Assembly: GCA_039975755.1 (NCBI GenBank)
Contig: JBDWGM010000102.1
Coordinates: forward strand, 33,175-97,174
DNA length: 64,000 nt
From: JABSSA01 sp039975755
Lineage (GTDB): Bacteria; Pseudomonadota; Alphaproteobacteria; Rhodobacterales; Rhodobacteraceae
Direction of reading: 5' to 3'
Every line of letters begins with the position of its first letter. Positions within the stretch are counted from its first letter, which is position 1. Positions 54,760 to 63,871 of the stretch are shown one piece after another. Below the pieces are notes generated by a model. The model saw nothing but the letters and a program-made list of their open reading frames with translations, was not told the DNA's origin and did no database searches. The position numbers and the translations under genes were made by a program.

Positions 54760-55557
54760 TTAAACCCTTCCCAGGGCAAAGCCCTTGGCGATGTAGTTGC
54801 GCACGAAATAAATCACGATGGCACCGGGGATGATGGTCAACGTGCCCGCAGCAGCCAATAGACCCAATTCATACCCCGCAGACGAGGCCGTTTTGGTCAT
54901 CGTGGCAGCGATTGGTTTGGCGGCCACAGCGGTCAGCGTTTTGGCCAACAGCAATTCGACCCACGAAAACATAAAGCAGAAAAAAGCGGCGACGCCGACA
55001 CCGGCTTTGATCGTGGGCAGGAAGATCGTGACAAAGAATCGTGGGAATGAATAGCCATCCACATAGGCGGTTTCATCCAGCTCCTTCGGAACTCCGCCCA
55101 TGAACCCTTCTAAGATCCAGACGGCCAATGGGATGTTGAACAGACAATGCGCCAAAGCCACGGCGATATGGGTGTCAAACAACCCGACCGATGAATACAG
55201 CTGAAAGAAGGGTAGCGCGAACACCGCCGCAGGGGCCATCCGGTTTGTCAGCAACCAAAAGAACAGCTGTTTGTCCCCTAGGAAACGATAGCGCGAAAAC
55301 GCATAGGCTGCGGGCAGGGCGACAGACACCGAAATCACCGTGTTCAGCGACACGTAAATGATCGAGTTGATATAGCCCCAATACCACGTTGGATCGGTAA
55401 AGATGACGCGATAATTTTCCAACGTGAAGGTTTGCGGGAACAGGCTGAACCCGGACAGGATCTCGTTCGTGGTTTTAAAGCTCATCGCGACCAGCCAATA
55501 GATCGGCAGCATCAAGAACAGGATGTACAGGATGGGAATGATCGAACGTTTCTTCAT
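54760..55557 (-). CDS. Carbohydrate ABC permease (GlpQ/MalG-like)
   Basis: 265 residues, six membrane helices with the EAA loop as ELDETAYVDGYSFPRFFV near 164. Inner-membrane channel half. Overlaps the GlpP-like gene by 4 bp upstream. Confidence 0.88.
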   Translation of the reverse strand: MKKRSIIPILYILFLMLPIYWLVAMSFKTTNEILSGFSLFPQTFTLENYRVIFTDPTWYWGYINSIIYVSLNTVISVSVALPAAYAFSRYRFLGDKQLFFWLLTNRMAPAAVFALPFFQLYSSVGLFDTHIAVALAHCLFNIPLAVWILEGFMGGVPKELDETAYVDGYSFPRFFVTIFLPTIKAGVGVAAFFCFMFSWVELLLAKTLTAVAAKPIAATMTKTASSAGYELGLLAAAGTLTIIPGAIVIYFVRNYIAKGFALGRV

Positions 55558-56417
55558 TTTTCGTCATCCTTCGTCATCAAGGTGTAAAACAACCAAGAGA
55601 CCAGCAATGTGATCGCGAAATAGATCAAGCTCATCGCGGCAGCAGGTCCAAGGTCAAACTGCCCCAAAGCAATCTTGACCAGATCGATCGACAACAGCGT
55701 TGTGGAATTACCGGGCCCACCGCCCGTTAAAACGAAGGGTTCGGTATAGATGTTAAAGCTGTCCATAAACCGCAACAGAATGGCGATGGTCAGAACGGTT
55801 TTCATCTTGGGCAGCTGGATATAGCGGAACACTTTCCACGGCGATGCACCGTCGATTTTTGCCGCTTGGTAATAGGCGTCGGGGATCGAAACGAGACCGG
55901 CGTATGACAGCAAAACCACCAGCGATGTCCAATGCCACACATCCATTGTGATGATCGTGACCCATGCCGCAAACGGGTTCTGGGTCATGTCATAGGGGAT
56001 GCCCAAAGTGTTGTTCATCAGATAGCCAAGCAACCCAATTTCAGGCAGCGTAAAGATGTTCCACATCGCGCCCACAACGTTCCAAGGGATCAACATAGGC
56101 AAGGCCATCGTCACCAGACAAACCGGCACCCACATGCCTTGGCGCGGCATCGAAAGCGCAATGATAATGCCCAGCGGGACTTCGATGATCAGGATCAGAA
56201 AGGTGAAAAGGAACTGGCGCCCAAGGGCCGCGTGAAACCGGTCAGACCGCAAAATCTGTTCGAACCAATCAAGGCCCTGCCAGAAAAAGACGTTGTTCCC
56301 AAAGGTTTCCTGAACCGAGTAATTCACCACCGTCATGATCGGAATAAGCGCGTTGAAGGCCACCAACAGCAGGACAGGCAGCACAAAGAACCACGCCTTT
56401 TGGTTTTCCGTTTTCAT
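55554..56417 (-). CDS. Carbohydrate ABC permease (GlpP/MalF-like)
   Basis: 287 residues, six helices; the EAA loop is AYYQAAKIDGASPWKVFRYI near 178. Partner of the GlpQ-like permease. In this family the two permeases pair with two separate ATPases, as found here. Confidence 0.88.
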   Translation of the reverse strand: MKTENQKAWFFVLPVLLLVAFNALIPIMTVVNYSVQETFGNNVFFWQGLDWFEQILRSDRFHAALGRQFLFTFLILIIEVPLGIIIALSMPRQGMWVPVCLVTMALPMLIPWNVVGAMWNIFTLPEIGLLGYLMNNTLGIPYDMTQNPFAAWVTIITMDVWHWTSLVVLLSYAGLVSIPDAYYQAAKIDGASPWKVFRYIQLPKMKTVLTIAILLRFMDSFNIYTEPFVLTGGGPGNSTTLLSIDLVKIALGQFDLGPAAAMSLIYFAITLLVSWLFYTLMTKDDEK

Positions 56418-57487
56418 TGGGATGCCTCCGTTGATATCCAGCCATCCCGATACAGGCGGGTTTGATCTGCGCGAAACGCCAAATGAATTTCGTCCCCTTG
56501 TCCCGGAACGTCCCCTTCGATGATGGCTTTGACCGATGTATCGCCGACTTTCGCCTCAATGACAGAATGGCGCCCAACATCCGAAACTTTGCGCACGCGC
56601 GCGGGCACCCCGGTGTCTGCAAGTGATACAAATTCGGGCCGGATGCCAACCTGCGTTGTCCCACCATCGCCAGTGACGTGTCCTTCAAGGGCGACGGGGT
56701 TGCCTTCGAACTGGGCCTGACCATTCTGAACCGTGGCAGGCAGGATGTTCATGCCGGGTGATCCGATGAAATGGCCGACAAATGTGTGCAGAGGGCGTTC
56801 AAACAATTCAACCGGAGTCCCAATTTGAACGATTTCACCGTCTTGCATGACGACCACCTGATCGGCAAATGTCAGTGCTTCGGTCTGGTCGTGGGTTACA
56901 TAAATCATCGTGGCTCGCACCCGTTGATGAAGCTCTTTCAACTTGCTGCGCAGTTTCCATTTCAAATGCGGATCGATGACTGTGAGCGGTTCGTCAAACA
57001 TTACCACATTCACGTCGTCGCGCACGAGGCCACGGCCCATGGAAATCTTTTGCTTGTTGTCCGGGCTTAAATGCGCGGCGCGAATGTCCAGCATCTCCTC
57101 GACTTCAAGCATGATGGCGATCTCATCCACACGCTTACGTATAGTGCCTTCGTCAACACCGCGATTGCGCAAAGGGAAGGCTAGGTTATCGCGCACCGTC
57201 ATCGTGTCGTAGATCACCGGGAACTGAAACACTTGCGCGATGTTGCGTTGATCGGGGGGTAAACTGGTGACGTCGCGATCATCAAACAGGATCTTGCCCT
57301 CGGACGGTGTCAACAGGCCTGAAATGATATTCAGCAACGTGGATTTGCCACAGCCCGACGGACCCAACAGGGCGTAAGCGCCGCCATCCTGCCAATCCAG
57401 ATCGATTTGTTTCAACGCATAATCCGCATCTGACTTTGGTGCGCGCAGATACGAATGACGCAGGTTGGAAAGGGTAATTTTGGCCAT
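56414..57487 (-). CDS. ABC importer ATPase 2 (GlpT-like)
   Basis: 357 residues. Walker A GPSGCGKST near 40, a signature region with LSPDNKQKISMGRGL near 131 (LSPD in place of LSGG), and Walker B VVMFDEPL near 151, plus a C-terminal TOBE-like domain. The altered signature is a feature of the second ATPase in GlpST-like pairs. Overlaps the GlpS-like gene (TGATG). Confidence 0.88.
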   Translation of the reverse strand: MAKITLSNLRHSYLRAPKSDADYALKQIDLDWQDGGAYALLGPSGCGKSTLLNIISGLLTPSEGKILFDDRDVTSLPPDQRNIAQVFQFPVIYDTMTVRDNLAFPLRNRGVDEGTIRKRVDEIAIMLEVEEMLDIRAAHLSPDNKQKISMGRGLVRDDVNVVMFDEPLTVIDPHLKWKLRSKLKELHQRVRATMIYVTHDQTEALTFADQVVVMQDGEIVQIGTPVELFERPLHTFVGHFIGSPGMNILPATVQNGQAQFEGNPVALEGHVTGDGGTTQVGIRPEFVSLADTGVPARVRKVSDVGRHSVIEAKVGDTSVKAIIEGDVPGQGDEIHLAFRADQTRLYRDGWISTEASQ

Positions 57488-58551
57488 CAGGCAACAAGCC
57501 TCCCGTCCGGGGCGAAGTAAAACGCCTGACTTGCATCCATGAAAAACTGATGTTTTTCGCCGACCTCATAGGGGTGAACGCCATGTGACAGCGACACCCA
57601 CGACGCATCCCCCATTTGAAAATGCGCGCTGGATTCTGACCCGGATAATTCAGTCACAAGTACTGTACCTTCCAAGGTGACCAATCCAGCGGCCTGTGCG
57701 ACGGGCGTGACGTGATGCGGACGCACAGCAACCGTATAATGACCGTCAGGCAGCTCTGCAGCCGTCCCTGAAACGGTCCATGACACGCCTGTGTCCAATT
57801 GGGCTTTGTTGCCGGTTTTGGTCACCGCCGCTGCATTGATTGGCGGGTCTGAAAACACCCGCGCCGCCGTCAGTGTTTCGGGTTTGCGGTAAATACTGGC
57901 CGTCGGTCCAAACTGGGTGATGTATCCATCATCCATCAACGCCGTGTGCCCGCCCAACAAAAGCGCCTCTTCTGGCTCCGAGGTTGCATAAACTACAACA
58001 GCACCACGATCCGCAAACAGTTCGGGCAATTGCTCGCGCAGTTCTTCGCGCAGCTTGTAATCCAAATTGGCCAATGGTTCGTCCAAAAAGACTGCGCGGC
58101 TTTCCTTTGCAATTGCCCGGGCCAGCGCACAGCGTTGTTGTTGTCCACCGGACAATTCCTGTGGGCGACGATTCAGCATCGGGCGCAATTGCAAAATATC
58201 TGCCGCTTCTTCGACCCGACCCTGAATTTCGGATTTGGCCATGCCTGCAACCCGCAAGGGGGAGGCAATATTGTCGAACACCGACATCTGCGGATAGTTC
58301 ACAAAGAACTGGTGCACGAGGCTGATATTGCGTTTCTGTGTCGACAACCGCGAGACATTCTCGCCGTCCATCCAGATCTCGCCTGAATTCAATGGATCCA
58401 AGCCCGCCATCAGTTTGATCAGCGATGTTTTTCCCGATCCGGTTTGCCCAAGCAGCACATTAAAGCGCCCGGTTTCCATGATCAGTGAGGCAGGTTTGAT
58501 GTGGGTGATCCCGCGGGTCACCTTCGTCGCCTGTTTCAGTTCAAGCGTCAT
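57487..58551 (-). CDS. ABC importer ATPase 1 (GlpS-like)
   Basis: 354 residues. Walker A GQTGSGKTS near 35, complete signature LSGGQQQRCALARA near 134, and Walker B AVFLDEPLANLD near 154, with a C-terminal TOBE domain. Together with the GlpT-like protein it forms an asymmetric ATPase pair. 88 bp after the binding-protein gene. Confidence 0.88.
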   Translation of the reverse strand: MTLELKQATKVTRGITHIKPASLIMETGRFNVLLGQTGSGKTSLIKLMAGLDPLNSGEIWMDGENVSRLSTQKRNISLVHQFFVNYPQMSVFDNIASPLRVAGMAKSEIQGRVEEAADILQLRPMLNRRPQELSGGQQQRCALARAIAKESRAVFLDEPLANLDYKLREELREQLPELFADRGAVVVYATSEPEEALLLGGHTALMDDGYITQFGPTASIYRKPETLTAARVFSDPPINAAAVTKTGNKAQLDTGVSWTVSGTAAELPDGHYTVAVRPHHVTPVAQAAGLVTLEGTVLVTELSGSESSAHFQMGDASWVSLSHGVHPYEVGEKHQFFMDASQAFYFAPDGRLVA

Positions 58552-58639
58552 GTTTTTGGTATCCTGTTAAAATGACCGGGGCCGCATCGGCAGGCCCCGG
58601 TCGGGATTGGTCACTCAGAAAATGAGGCCAACGATGTGT

Positions 58640-60373
58640 TTACTGCTGCCACCGCGCAACCAGATCGTCATAGTTGACGGTCTCGCCTTGTGGTTTCTCG
58701 TTGTCCAGTTTCGCCTTAGCTCCACCTTTCCCCAGCCATTCTGACGCGTCTTTTTCTTCGTTCAGACGTGGGCCACACCCGCCATAGACACCAGCCGCTT
58801 CGTCTGCCTGCTGCATACGGGCCATGGTGATGTCCATTTCACCGGCCAAACGATCCATCGCTTCCTGAGGTGTAAACGCACCCGAGTTCACGTCCCCAAT
58901 TTGCTGCCACCAGATTTGGGCCAGCTTTGGATAATCAGGCACGTTGATCCCTGTTGGCGACCAAGCGACACGATCAGGCGAACGATAGAACTCGACCAGA
59001 CCACCCAATTTAGGCGCACGCTCGGAAAAGCTTTCGTGATTGACCGAACTGTCGCGGATGAAGGTCAAACCAACATGGCTTTTCTTCACATCAACTGTTT
59101 TGGACGTCACGAACTGTGCGTAAAGCCAAGCTGCCTGAGCACGATCCGATGGGGTCGACTTGAGGAATGTCCAGGATCCAACGTCCTGATACCCAACCTT
59201 CTGACCTTTTTCCCAATATGGGCCATGCGGGCTTGGCGCCATCCGCCACAACGGATTGCCGTCGTCATCAACAGTGTTGTTGCCTTCCGACTTTGGCTTC
59301 ACCATGTCTGCGGTAAAGGCTGTGTACCAAAAGATTTGTTGGGCCACGTTGCCTTGGCTCAGCGCTGGCAAGGACTGATAAAAGTCAAACGACGCTGCAC
59401 CAGGAGGTGCGTAGTTGCGCAACCATTCGTCCCATTTGCGGATCGCATAGACCGCCGCAGGGCCGTTGGCCGCACCACCACGAGATACAGACGCACCAGC
59501 CGGGTTACACGACCCCGCTTCCATGCGAATGCCCCATTCATCGATCGGCACACCGTTCGGTTCACCGACAGATCCGGCACCCGCCATAGACAGCCACGCA
59601 TCCGTCATCCGCCACCCAAGGTCGGGCGCGCGTTTGCCGTAATCCATGTGGCCATAAATGGCGACGCCGTCGACTTCTTTGACCTCATTGGAAAAGAACT
59701 CGGCGATGTCTTCATATGCGGACCAGTTGACCGGCACACCCAGCTCATAGCCATACTTGGCTTTGAACGCAGCTTTGTTGCCTTCGTCGTCAAACCAATC
59801 TTTGCGGAACCAATAGAGGTTCGCAAATTGCTGGTCTGGCAACTGATACAGATTGCCATCCGGACCAGTGGTGAACTGAATGCCCATAAAGTCATCCAGA
59901 TCAAGCGTTGGCGACGTCGTTCCCGCCCATTCACCTGCCATTTGCTCGGTCAGGTTATACGCAAGCTGCAGACGTGAGTGCGTGCCAATCAAATCGGAAT
60001 CGTTGACATACCCGTCATAGAGGTTCCGCTTGGTTTGCATTTGCGTCTGAACCGCCTGCACAACTTCGCCTTCACCCAGAATCTGGTGATTGACTTTGAT
60101 GCCGGTGATTTCTTCAAAGGCTTTGGTCAGAACTTCTGATTCATAACCATGTGTGGGGATGCCTTCCGAAAGTACGTTGACTTCCATGCCTTTGTAAGGC
60201 TCGGCCGCTTTGATGAACCAATCCATTTCGGCCATCTGCTCGTCTTTACTAAGCGTTGATGGCTGGAATTCTTGATCGACCCACTTTTTCGCCGCCGCAG
60301 CGTCAGCAAAAGCTGTCCCAGTCCCCGCAACGACAGCCAAAACTGCAGTCGCGGAGAGAAGATACTTACGCAT
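58640..60373 (-). CDS. ABC transporter substrate-binding protein (GlpV-like)
   Basis: 577 residues from ATG 60371-60373, set by GGGAGG. Signal peptide MRKYLLSATAVLAVVAG, cut after AFA. The size (570-590) and text such as LSEGIPTHGYESEVLT and GGCGPRLNEEKDASEWL match the large GlpV-type binding proteins of glycerol/polyol importers. Periplasmic. First gene of the minus-strand operon V-S-T-P-Q-DUF2160. No glpK, glpD or glpR is adjacent, so the ligand may not be glycerol. Confidence 0.88.
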   Translation of the reverse strand: MRKYLLSATAVLAVVAGTGTAFADAAAAKKWVDQEFQPSTLSKDEQMAEMDWFIKAAEPYKGMEVNVLSEGIPTHGYESEVLTKAFEEITGIKVNHQILGEGEVVQAVQTQMQTKRNLYDGYVNDSDLIGTHSRLQLAYNLTEQMAGEWAGTTSPTLDLDDFMGIQFTTGPDGNLYQLPDQQFANLYWFRKDWFDDEGNKAAFKAKYGYELGVPVNWSAYEDIAEFFSNEVKEVDGVAIYGHMDYGKRAPDLGWRMTDAWLSMAGAGSVGEPNGVPIDEWGIRMEAGSCNPAGASVSRGGAANGPAAVYAIRKWDEWLRNYAPPGAASFDFYQSLPALSQGNVAQQIFWYTAFTADMVKPKSEGNNTVDDDGNPLWRMAPSPHGPYWEKGQKVGYQDVGSWTFLKSTPSDRAQAAWLYAQFVTSKTVDVKKSHVGLTFIRDSSVNHESFSERAPKLGGLVEFYRSPDRVAWSPTGINVPDYPKLAQIWWQQIGDVNSGAFTPQEAMDRLAGEMDITMARMQQADEAAGVYGGCGPRLNEEKDASEWLGKGGAKAKLDNEKPQGETVNYDDLVARWQQ

Positions 60374-60469
60374 CTTTACTCCTCCCTGAATTTCATTTGA
60401 GCCGGATGTTACCGACTGCACAAACGTTAGGCAGAGGTTGGCAATACTGTCAAACTAATTCTTTAGTAG

Positions 60470-60503
60470 AAAATTAATACATTAAAAACAGCGTATTAGT
60501 TTT
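60470..60503. promoter_or_regulatory. Inverted repeat in the ABC operon promoter region
   Basis: AAAATTAATAC (60470-60480) and GTATTAGTTTT (60493-60503): 10 of 11 positions pair, 12-nt spacer, AT-rich. About 100 bp upstream of the binding-protein start and 180 bp before dctB. A candidate operator for a regulator of either operon. Confidence 0.4.
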
Positions 60504-60682
60504 CAAATTACGCAGCGGCAGTTCTGAAAAAGCCGGTCAAGATTTGCGCATCTGAAACAAATTGCGACGTTGGCAAAACAAAACCCGCGACAGTCCGCCG
60601 ACCCAAATGCGGTGGTTAGATCGCCGTGCCATGCACAAAGTTTTGCCTTCCATTTCGGGGCCAATGCGGTCAATCAAACGCC

Positions 60683-62416
60683 ATGCTCAAGATACGCGCA
60701 GTTCTTTTGTTGGTTTTGGCTGCAATATTGGCGGTTGCTTCGTTCAACGTTGCACATGTGTATTTTCGCTCCGAAGAAGTGTCCAAAGCGCAGGGGCGAT
60801 TGTCTTTGTATCGCAGCACGGTCATCGCTGAAATTGAACGATTTGCGCATCTGACCTTTGTCTTGGCACGCGACCCATTTGTCATTGAAACCGCGCAAGG
60901 CGGCGACACGGCGGCGCTGGATGTGCGGCTTGCCGATTTCGCCGATCAGGCTGGGATTGATGCGATCTACCTGATGGACCGCACTGGGCTCACCGTCTCC
61001 GCATCAAACGCCACATCTCCATCAAGCTTTGTGGGCCAAAACTATGCGTTCCGTCCTTATTTTAAAAACGCGATGGACGGCGAACAGGCACGGTTTTACG
61101 GCATTGGCGCGACGACGGGATTGCCCGGCTATTTCATCTCGGATGCTGTGAAGAATGACAACCAATCCACCCTTGGGGTCGTCGCGTTGAAAATCGACCT
61201 GTCCAAGCTGGAACAAAGCTGGCGCGACGCAGGCGAACGCGTGCTGCTGACCAATGAACAGGGCGTTGTTCTGCTCGCGTCGGATTCCGACTGGCGCTAT
61301 CAAACTTTATTTGCCCTTTCGGAACAGCAGCGATCGGACATCGAAGGCGCGCGCCAGTTTCCGGGGCAACCCTTGGACCGATTGGATTGGTCGCCAACGG
61401 ACGGAAACGCGGCCAGAATTGCCGGCGCAGATTGGATACATATCATGTCCAACCAACTGCCCCATGAATGGCAATTGCACTATTTCGCCCCCAAGGACCG
61501 CGTTCTCACTCAAAGCTGGCTGGTCACCGCAGCACTGGTTTTCATCTGTGGCATGGCGCTGGTCATATTCCAAATTCAACGCGCCAAACGCATGAGCGTG
61601 GCCTTGCAACAATCCACCGCAGAAGAGATCGCATTGCGCGAAGCGAATGAACGCTTGGCCAATGAAATCGACGTGCGCCGTCGCGCTGAACGGCAATTGC
61701 AACGGACCCAAAGCGAATTGCAACGCGCAGGCCGTCTTGCCGCTCTGGGTCAATTATCCGCGTCCGTCACCCATGAATTGGGACAGCCCATTGCAGCCAT
61801 GCGCAATCATTTGGCCGCCGCTTCACTGGGGGGCAATGCCACCACTGGAACGATGACGAAAATCGGCGGACTGGTGGATCGCATGGAAGGCATCACGCGC
61901 CAACTCAAATTCTTTGCCCGCACCGAAGGCGAAGCGTTTACAGACGTCAATTTGGCGCAAGCGATGCATGCCTCCCTTGAGCTTGTCGCGCCCAACCTCG
62001 CCGAAACCGGGATCACAGTGACCTTTGGCAAGGATACAGAACCGCCTTGGGTGCGTGGCAACAGTCTGCGGATCGAACAGGTGATGACGAACCTTTTGCG
62101 CAACGCAATCGACGCCATGGAAGACACCAAAGGTGGCGTCATATCCATCTGTTTTGGCTCCAACGAACAAGATGAAAAAACCGTCTGGTTCGAAATCGAA
62201 GACAGCGGTCACGGATTGGGCGACGCAACCCTTGCCGATCTGCAAGAACCCTTTGTGACAACCCGTGAAAGCGGGCAGGGCATGGGGCTAGGGCTGGCAA
62301 TTTCCGCCGGTATCGTCAGCGATCATGGCGGCCACATGACGGCGCGCAATAAACCGACAAACGGCGCTGTATTTCGGGTCACATTCCCAGCAAACGAAGG
62401 GGAAGACGATGTCTGA
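60683..62416 (+). CDS. dctB: DctB-like sensor histidine kinase
   Basis: 577 residues from ATG 60683 (MLKIRAVLL); the extension to 60626 is not needed. TM1 near 4-24, a periplasmic Cache domain of ~240 residues (YRSTVIAEIERFAHL, then NYAFRPYFKNAMDG), TM2 near 281-301, a coiled-coil linker, then HisKA with the phospho-His in VTHELGQPIAA near 368 and an HATPase with GMGLGLAISAGIV near 534. Senses C4-dicarboxylates in DctB; here the ligand may be that of the following TRAP system. Confidence 0.9.
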   Translation: MLKIRAVLLLVLAAILAVASFNVAHVYFRSEEVSKAQGRLSLYRSTVIAEIERFAHLTFVLARDPFVIETAQGGDTAALDVRLADFADQAGIDAIYLMDRTGLTVSASNATSPSSFVGQNYAFRPYFKNAMDGEQARFYGIGATTGLPGYFISDAVKNDNQSTLGVVALKIDLSKLEQSWRDAGERVLLTNEQGVVLLASDSDWRYQTLFALSEQQRSDIEGARQFPGQPLDRLDWSPTDGNAARIAGADWIHIMSNQLPHEWQLHYFAPKDRVLTQSWLVTAALVFICGMALVIFQIQRAKRMSVALQQSTAEEIALREANERLANEIDVRRRAERQLQRTQSELQRAGRLAALGQLSASVTHELGQPIAAMRNHLAAASLGGNATTGTMTKIGGLVDRMEGITRQLKFFARTEGEAFTDVNLAQAMHASLELVAPNLAETGITVTFGKDTEPPWVRGNSLRIEQVMTNLLRNAIDAMEDTKGGVISICFGSNEQDEKTVWFEIEDSGHGLGDATLADLQEPFVTTRESGQGMGLGLAISAGIVSDHGGHMTARNKPTNGAVFRVTFPANEGEDDV

Positions 62417-63749
62417 CAGAAAACCGTTCAGCGTTCTGATCGTCGATGACGACAAGGCTATGCGCGCATCCTTGGTTGAACTGATGGAGGCGGCAGGTTG
62501 GCACGTAGATGCCCTGCCGCGCGCCTCGAAAGTCATCGATCACCTGAAAGATACGACACCGGATGTGATCCTGTCCGACGTGCGTATGCCGGGCATGTCG
62601 GGTCTTGAATTGTTGGACCATCTGCGGGTGGGCATTGATCCCCCCTTGGTTCTGATTTCTGCCCATGGCGATATCCCAATGGCCGTAGAGGCGCTTCAGG
62701 CTGGTGCCTACAGTTTCGTTGAAAAGCCCTATGATCCGATGCGCCTGCTATCGATCTTGAAACACGCCGCCGAACAATCGCGTCTGTCCTCGCGCAATAC
62801 CCGACTTGAAACCCGATTGCGCAATCTCTCGGGTCTGGATCGCGTCTTGTTGGGCCAAACCCCGGACATCACGCGCTTGCGTCAGACCATTTTCGATTTG
62901 GCCGACACTGATGTGCCCATTCTGATTTTGGGCGAAACAGGCACCGGCAAAGAACTTGTGGCGCGGGCCTTGCACGATCTGGGCCCAGCCCCGGACAGCC
63001 CGTTTCTGGGCCTGAACTGCGCGGCGATTGCACCAGAACAATTTGAAATCGAAATGTTCGGTCAGGCCAATGGTCCAATCGGGCGCATCGCTGCGGCCTC
63101 TGGCGGGACGTTGTTTCTGGATGAAATCTGCGCCTGCCCGGTGTCGGTGCAGGCCAAACTGTTGCGCGTGATCGAAGACAAACAAGTGTTCCCCATTGGG
63201 GCCACGCATCCGATTCCAGTTGAATTTCGCGTCGTGTCGGCCACCAACGAAGACATCGACACCGCCGTGTCTGAGAATCGCTTTCGGGCAGATCTTTTGT
63301 ATCGCTTGAACACAATGGTTCTTGATCTGCCCCCCTTGCGCCACCGACGGGATGACCTTGGTCTGTTGATGACGCATTTCCTCACTGAATTTGCCCGCAT
63401 CTACGAAATTGCGCAGCCCGAAGAGTCCCAAGAAGACCTAAGCGCGCTGATGGCCCATGACTGGCCCGGCAATGTGCGCGAATTGCGCAATGTCGCCGAA
63501 CGCCGGGTGCTGATGGCGCGGCGCGGTGTGGGATCGCTGGTGCAAGCCATTGGCACGGATCAACAATTCGAAGATGTGCCCGACACCCTGCGCGAAGCCG
63601 TCGCCGCCTTTGAACGTGAACTGATCGGCAAAGCGATCCGCGCACATGAGGGCCGCATGGACGCCGCAGCCGAGGCTCTTGGTATTGGGCGGCGGACCCT
63701 AAACGAAAAGATCGTCAAGCTTGGGCTCGACAAAGACGCAATCTTATAA
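62409..63749 (+). CDS. dctD: DctD-like response regulator without GAFTGA loop
   Basis: 446 residues. Receiver domain 8-120 with phospho-Asp 57 (LSDVRMP). AAA+ domain 140-370 with Walker A GETGTGKE at 175-182 and Walker B GGTLFLDE near 233. The normal ELFGH...GAFTGA...GRFE stretch is replaced by MFGQANGPIGRI: the sigma54-contact loop is missing in frame. C-terminal Fis-type HTH (RMDAAAEALGIGRRTLNEKI). Coupled to dctB by an 8-bp overlap. Lacking the loop, it probably does not work with sigma54 in the usual way. Confidence 0.9.
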   Translation: MSDRKPFSVLIVDDDKAMRASLVELMEAAGWHVDALPRASKVIDHLKDTTPDVILSDVRMPGMSGLELLDHLRVGIDPPLVLISAHGDIPMAVEALQAGAYSFVEKPYDPMRLLSILKHAAEQSRLSSRNTRLETRLRNLSGLDRVLLGQTPDITRLRQTIFDLADTDVPILILGETGTGKELVARALHDLGPAPDSPFLGLNCAAIAPEQFEIEMFGQANGPIGRIAAASGGTLFLDEICACPVSVQAKLLRVIEDKQVFPIGATHPIPVEFRVVSATNEDIDTAVSENRFRADLLYRLNTMVLDLPPLRHRRDDLGLLMTHFLTEFARIYEIAQPEESQEDLSALMAHDWPGNVRELRNVAERRVLMARRGVGSLVQAIGTDQQFEDVPDTLREAVAAFERELIGKAIRAHEGRMDAAAEALGIGRRTLNEKIVKLGLDKDAIL

Positions 63750-63758
63750 GGCGACAGG

Positions 63759-63776
63759 CCTGCGGAAATCCGCAGG
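63759..63776. terminator. Hairpin after dctD
   Basis: CCTGCGG-AAAT-CCGCAGG, perfect 7-bp stem 9 bp after the stop. No T-run follows, so termination here is uncertain; it may instead lie in the upstream region of the TRAP gene. Confidence 0.4.
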
Positions 63777-63871
63777 GGCGCTCGGCGGGGTTTGACAAAT
63801 TCCTTCATAGCGGACGTCTTGCTCATTGATCATAATGGTGCAGAATTAGTCTGCGCATAAGGGAGGATATG

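Noticed and set aside
58901..59977. 358-codon open frame antisense to the GlpV-like gene
   Set aside because: It mirrors a clear binding-protein gene with signal peptide and SD; the antisense protein is Arg/His-rich with no family features or ribosome-binding site.
63792..63834. TTGACA and CATAAT before the TRAP gene as a promoter
   Set aside because: The spacing is about 30 bp, too long for a sigma70 promoter; no -24/-12 pair was found either.
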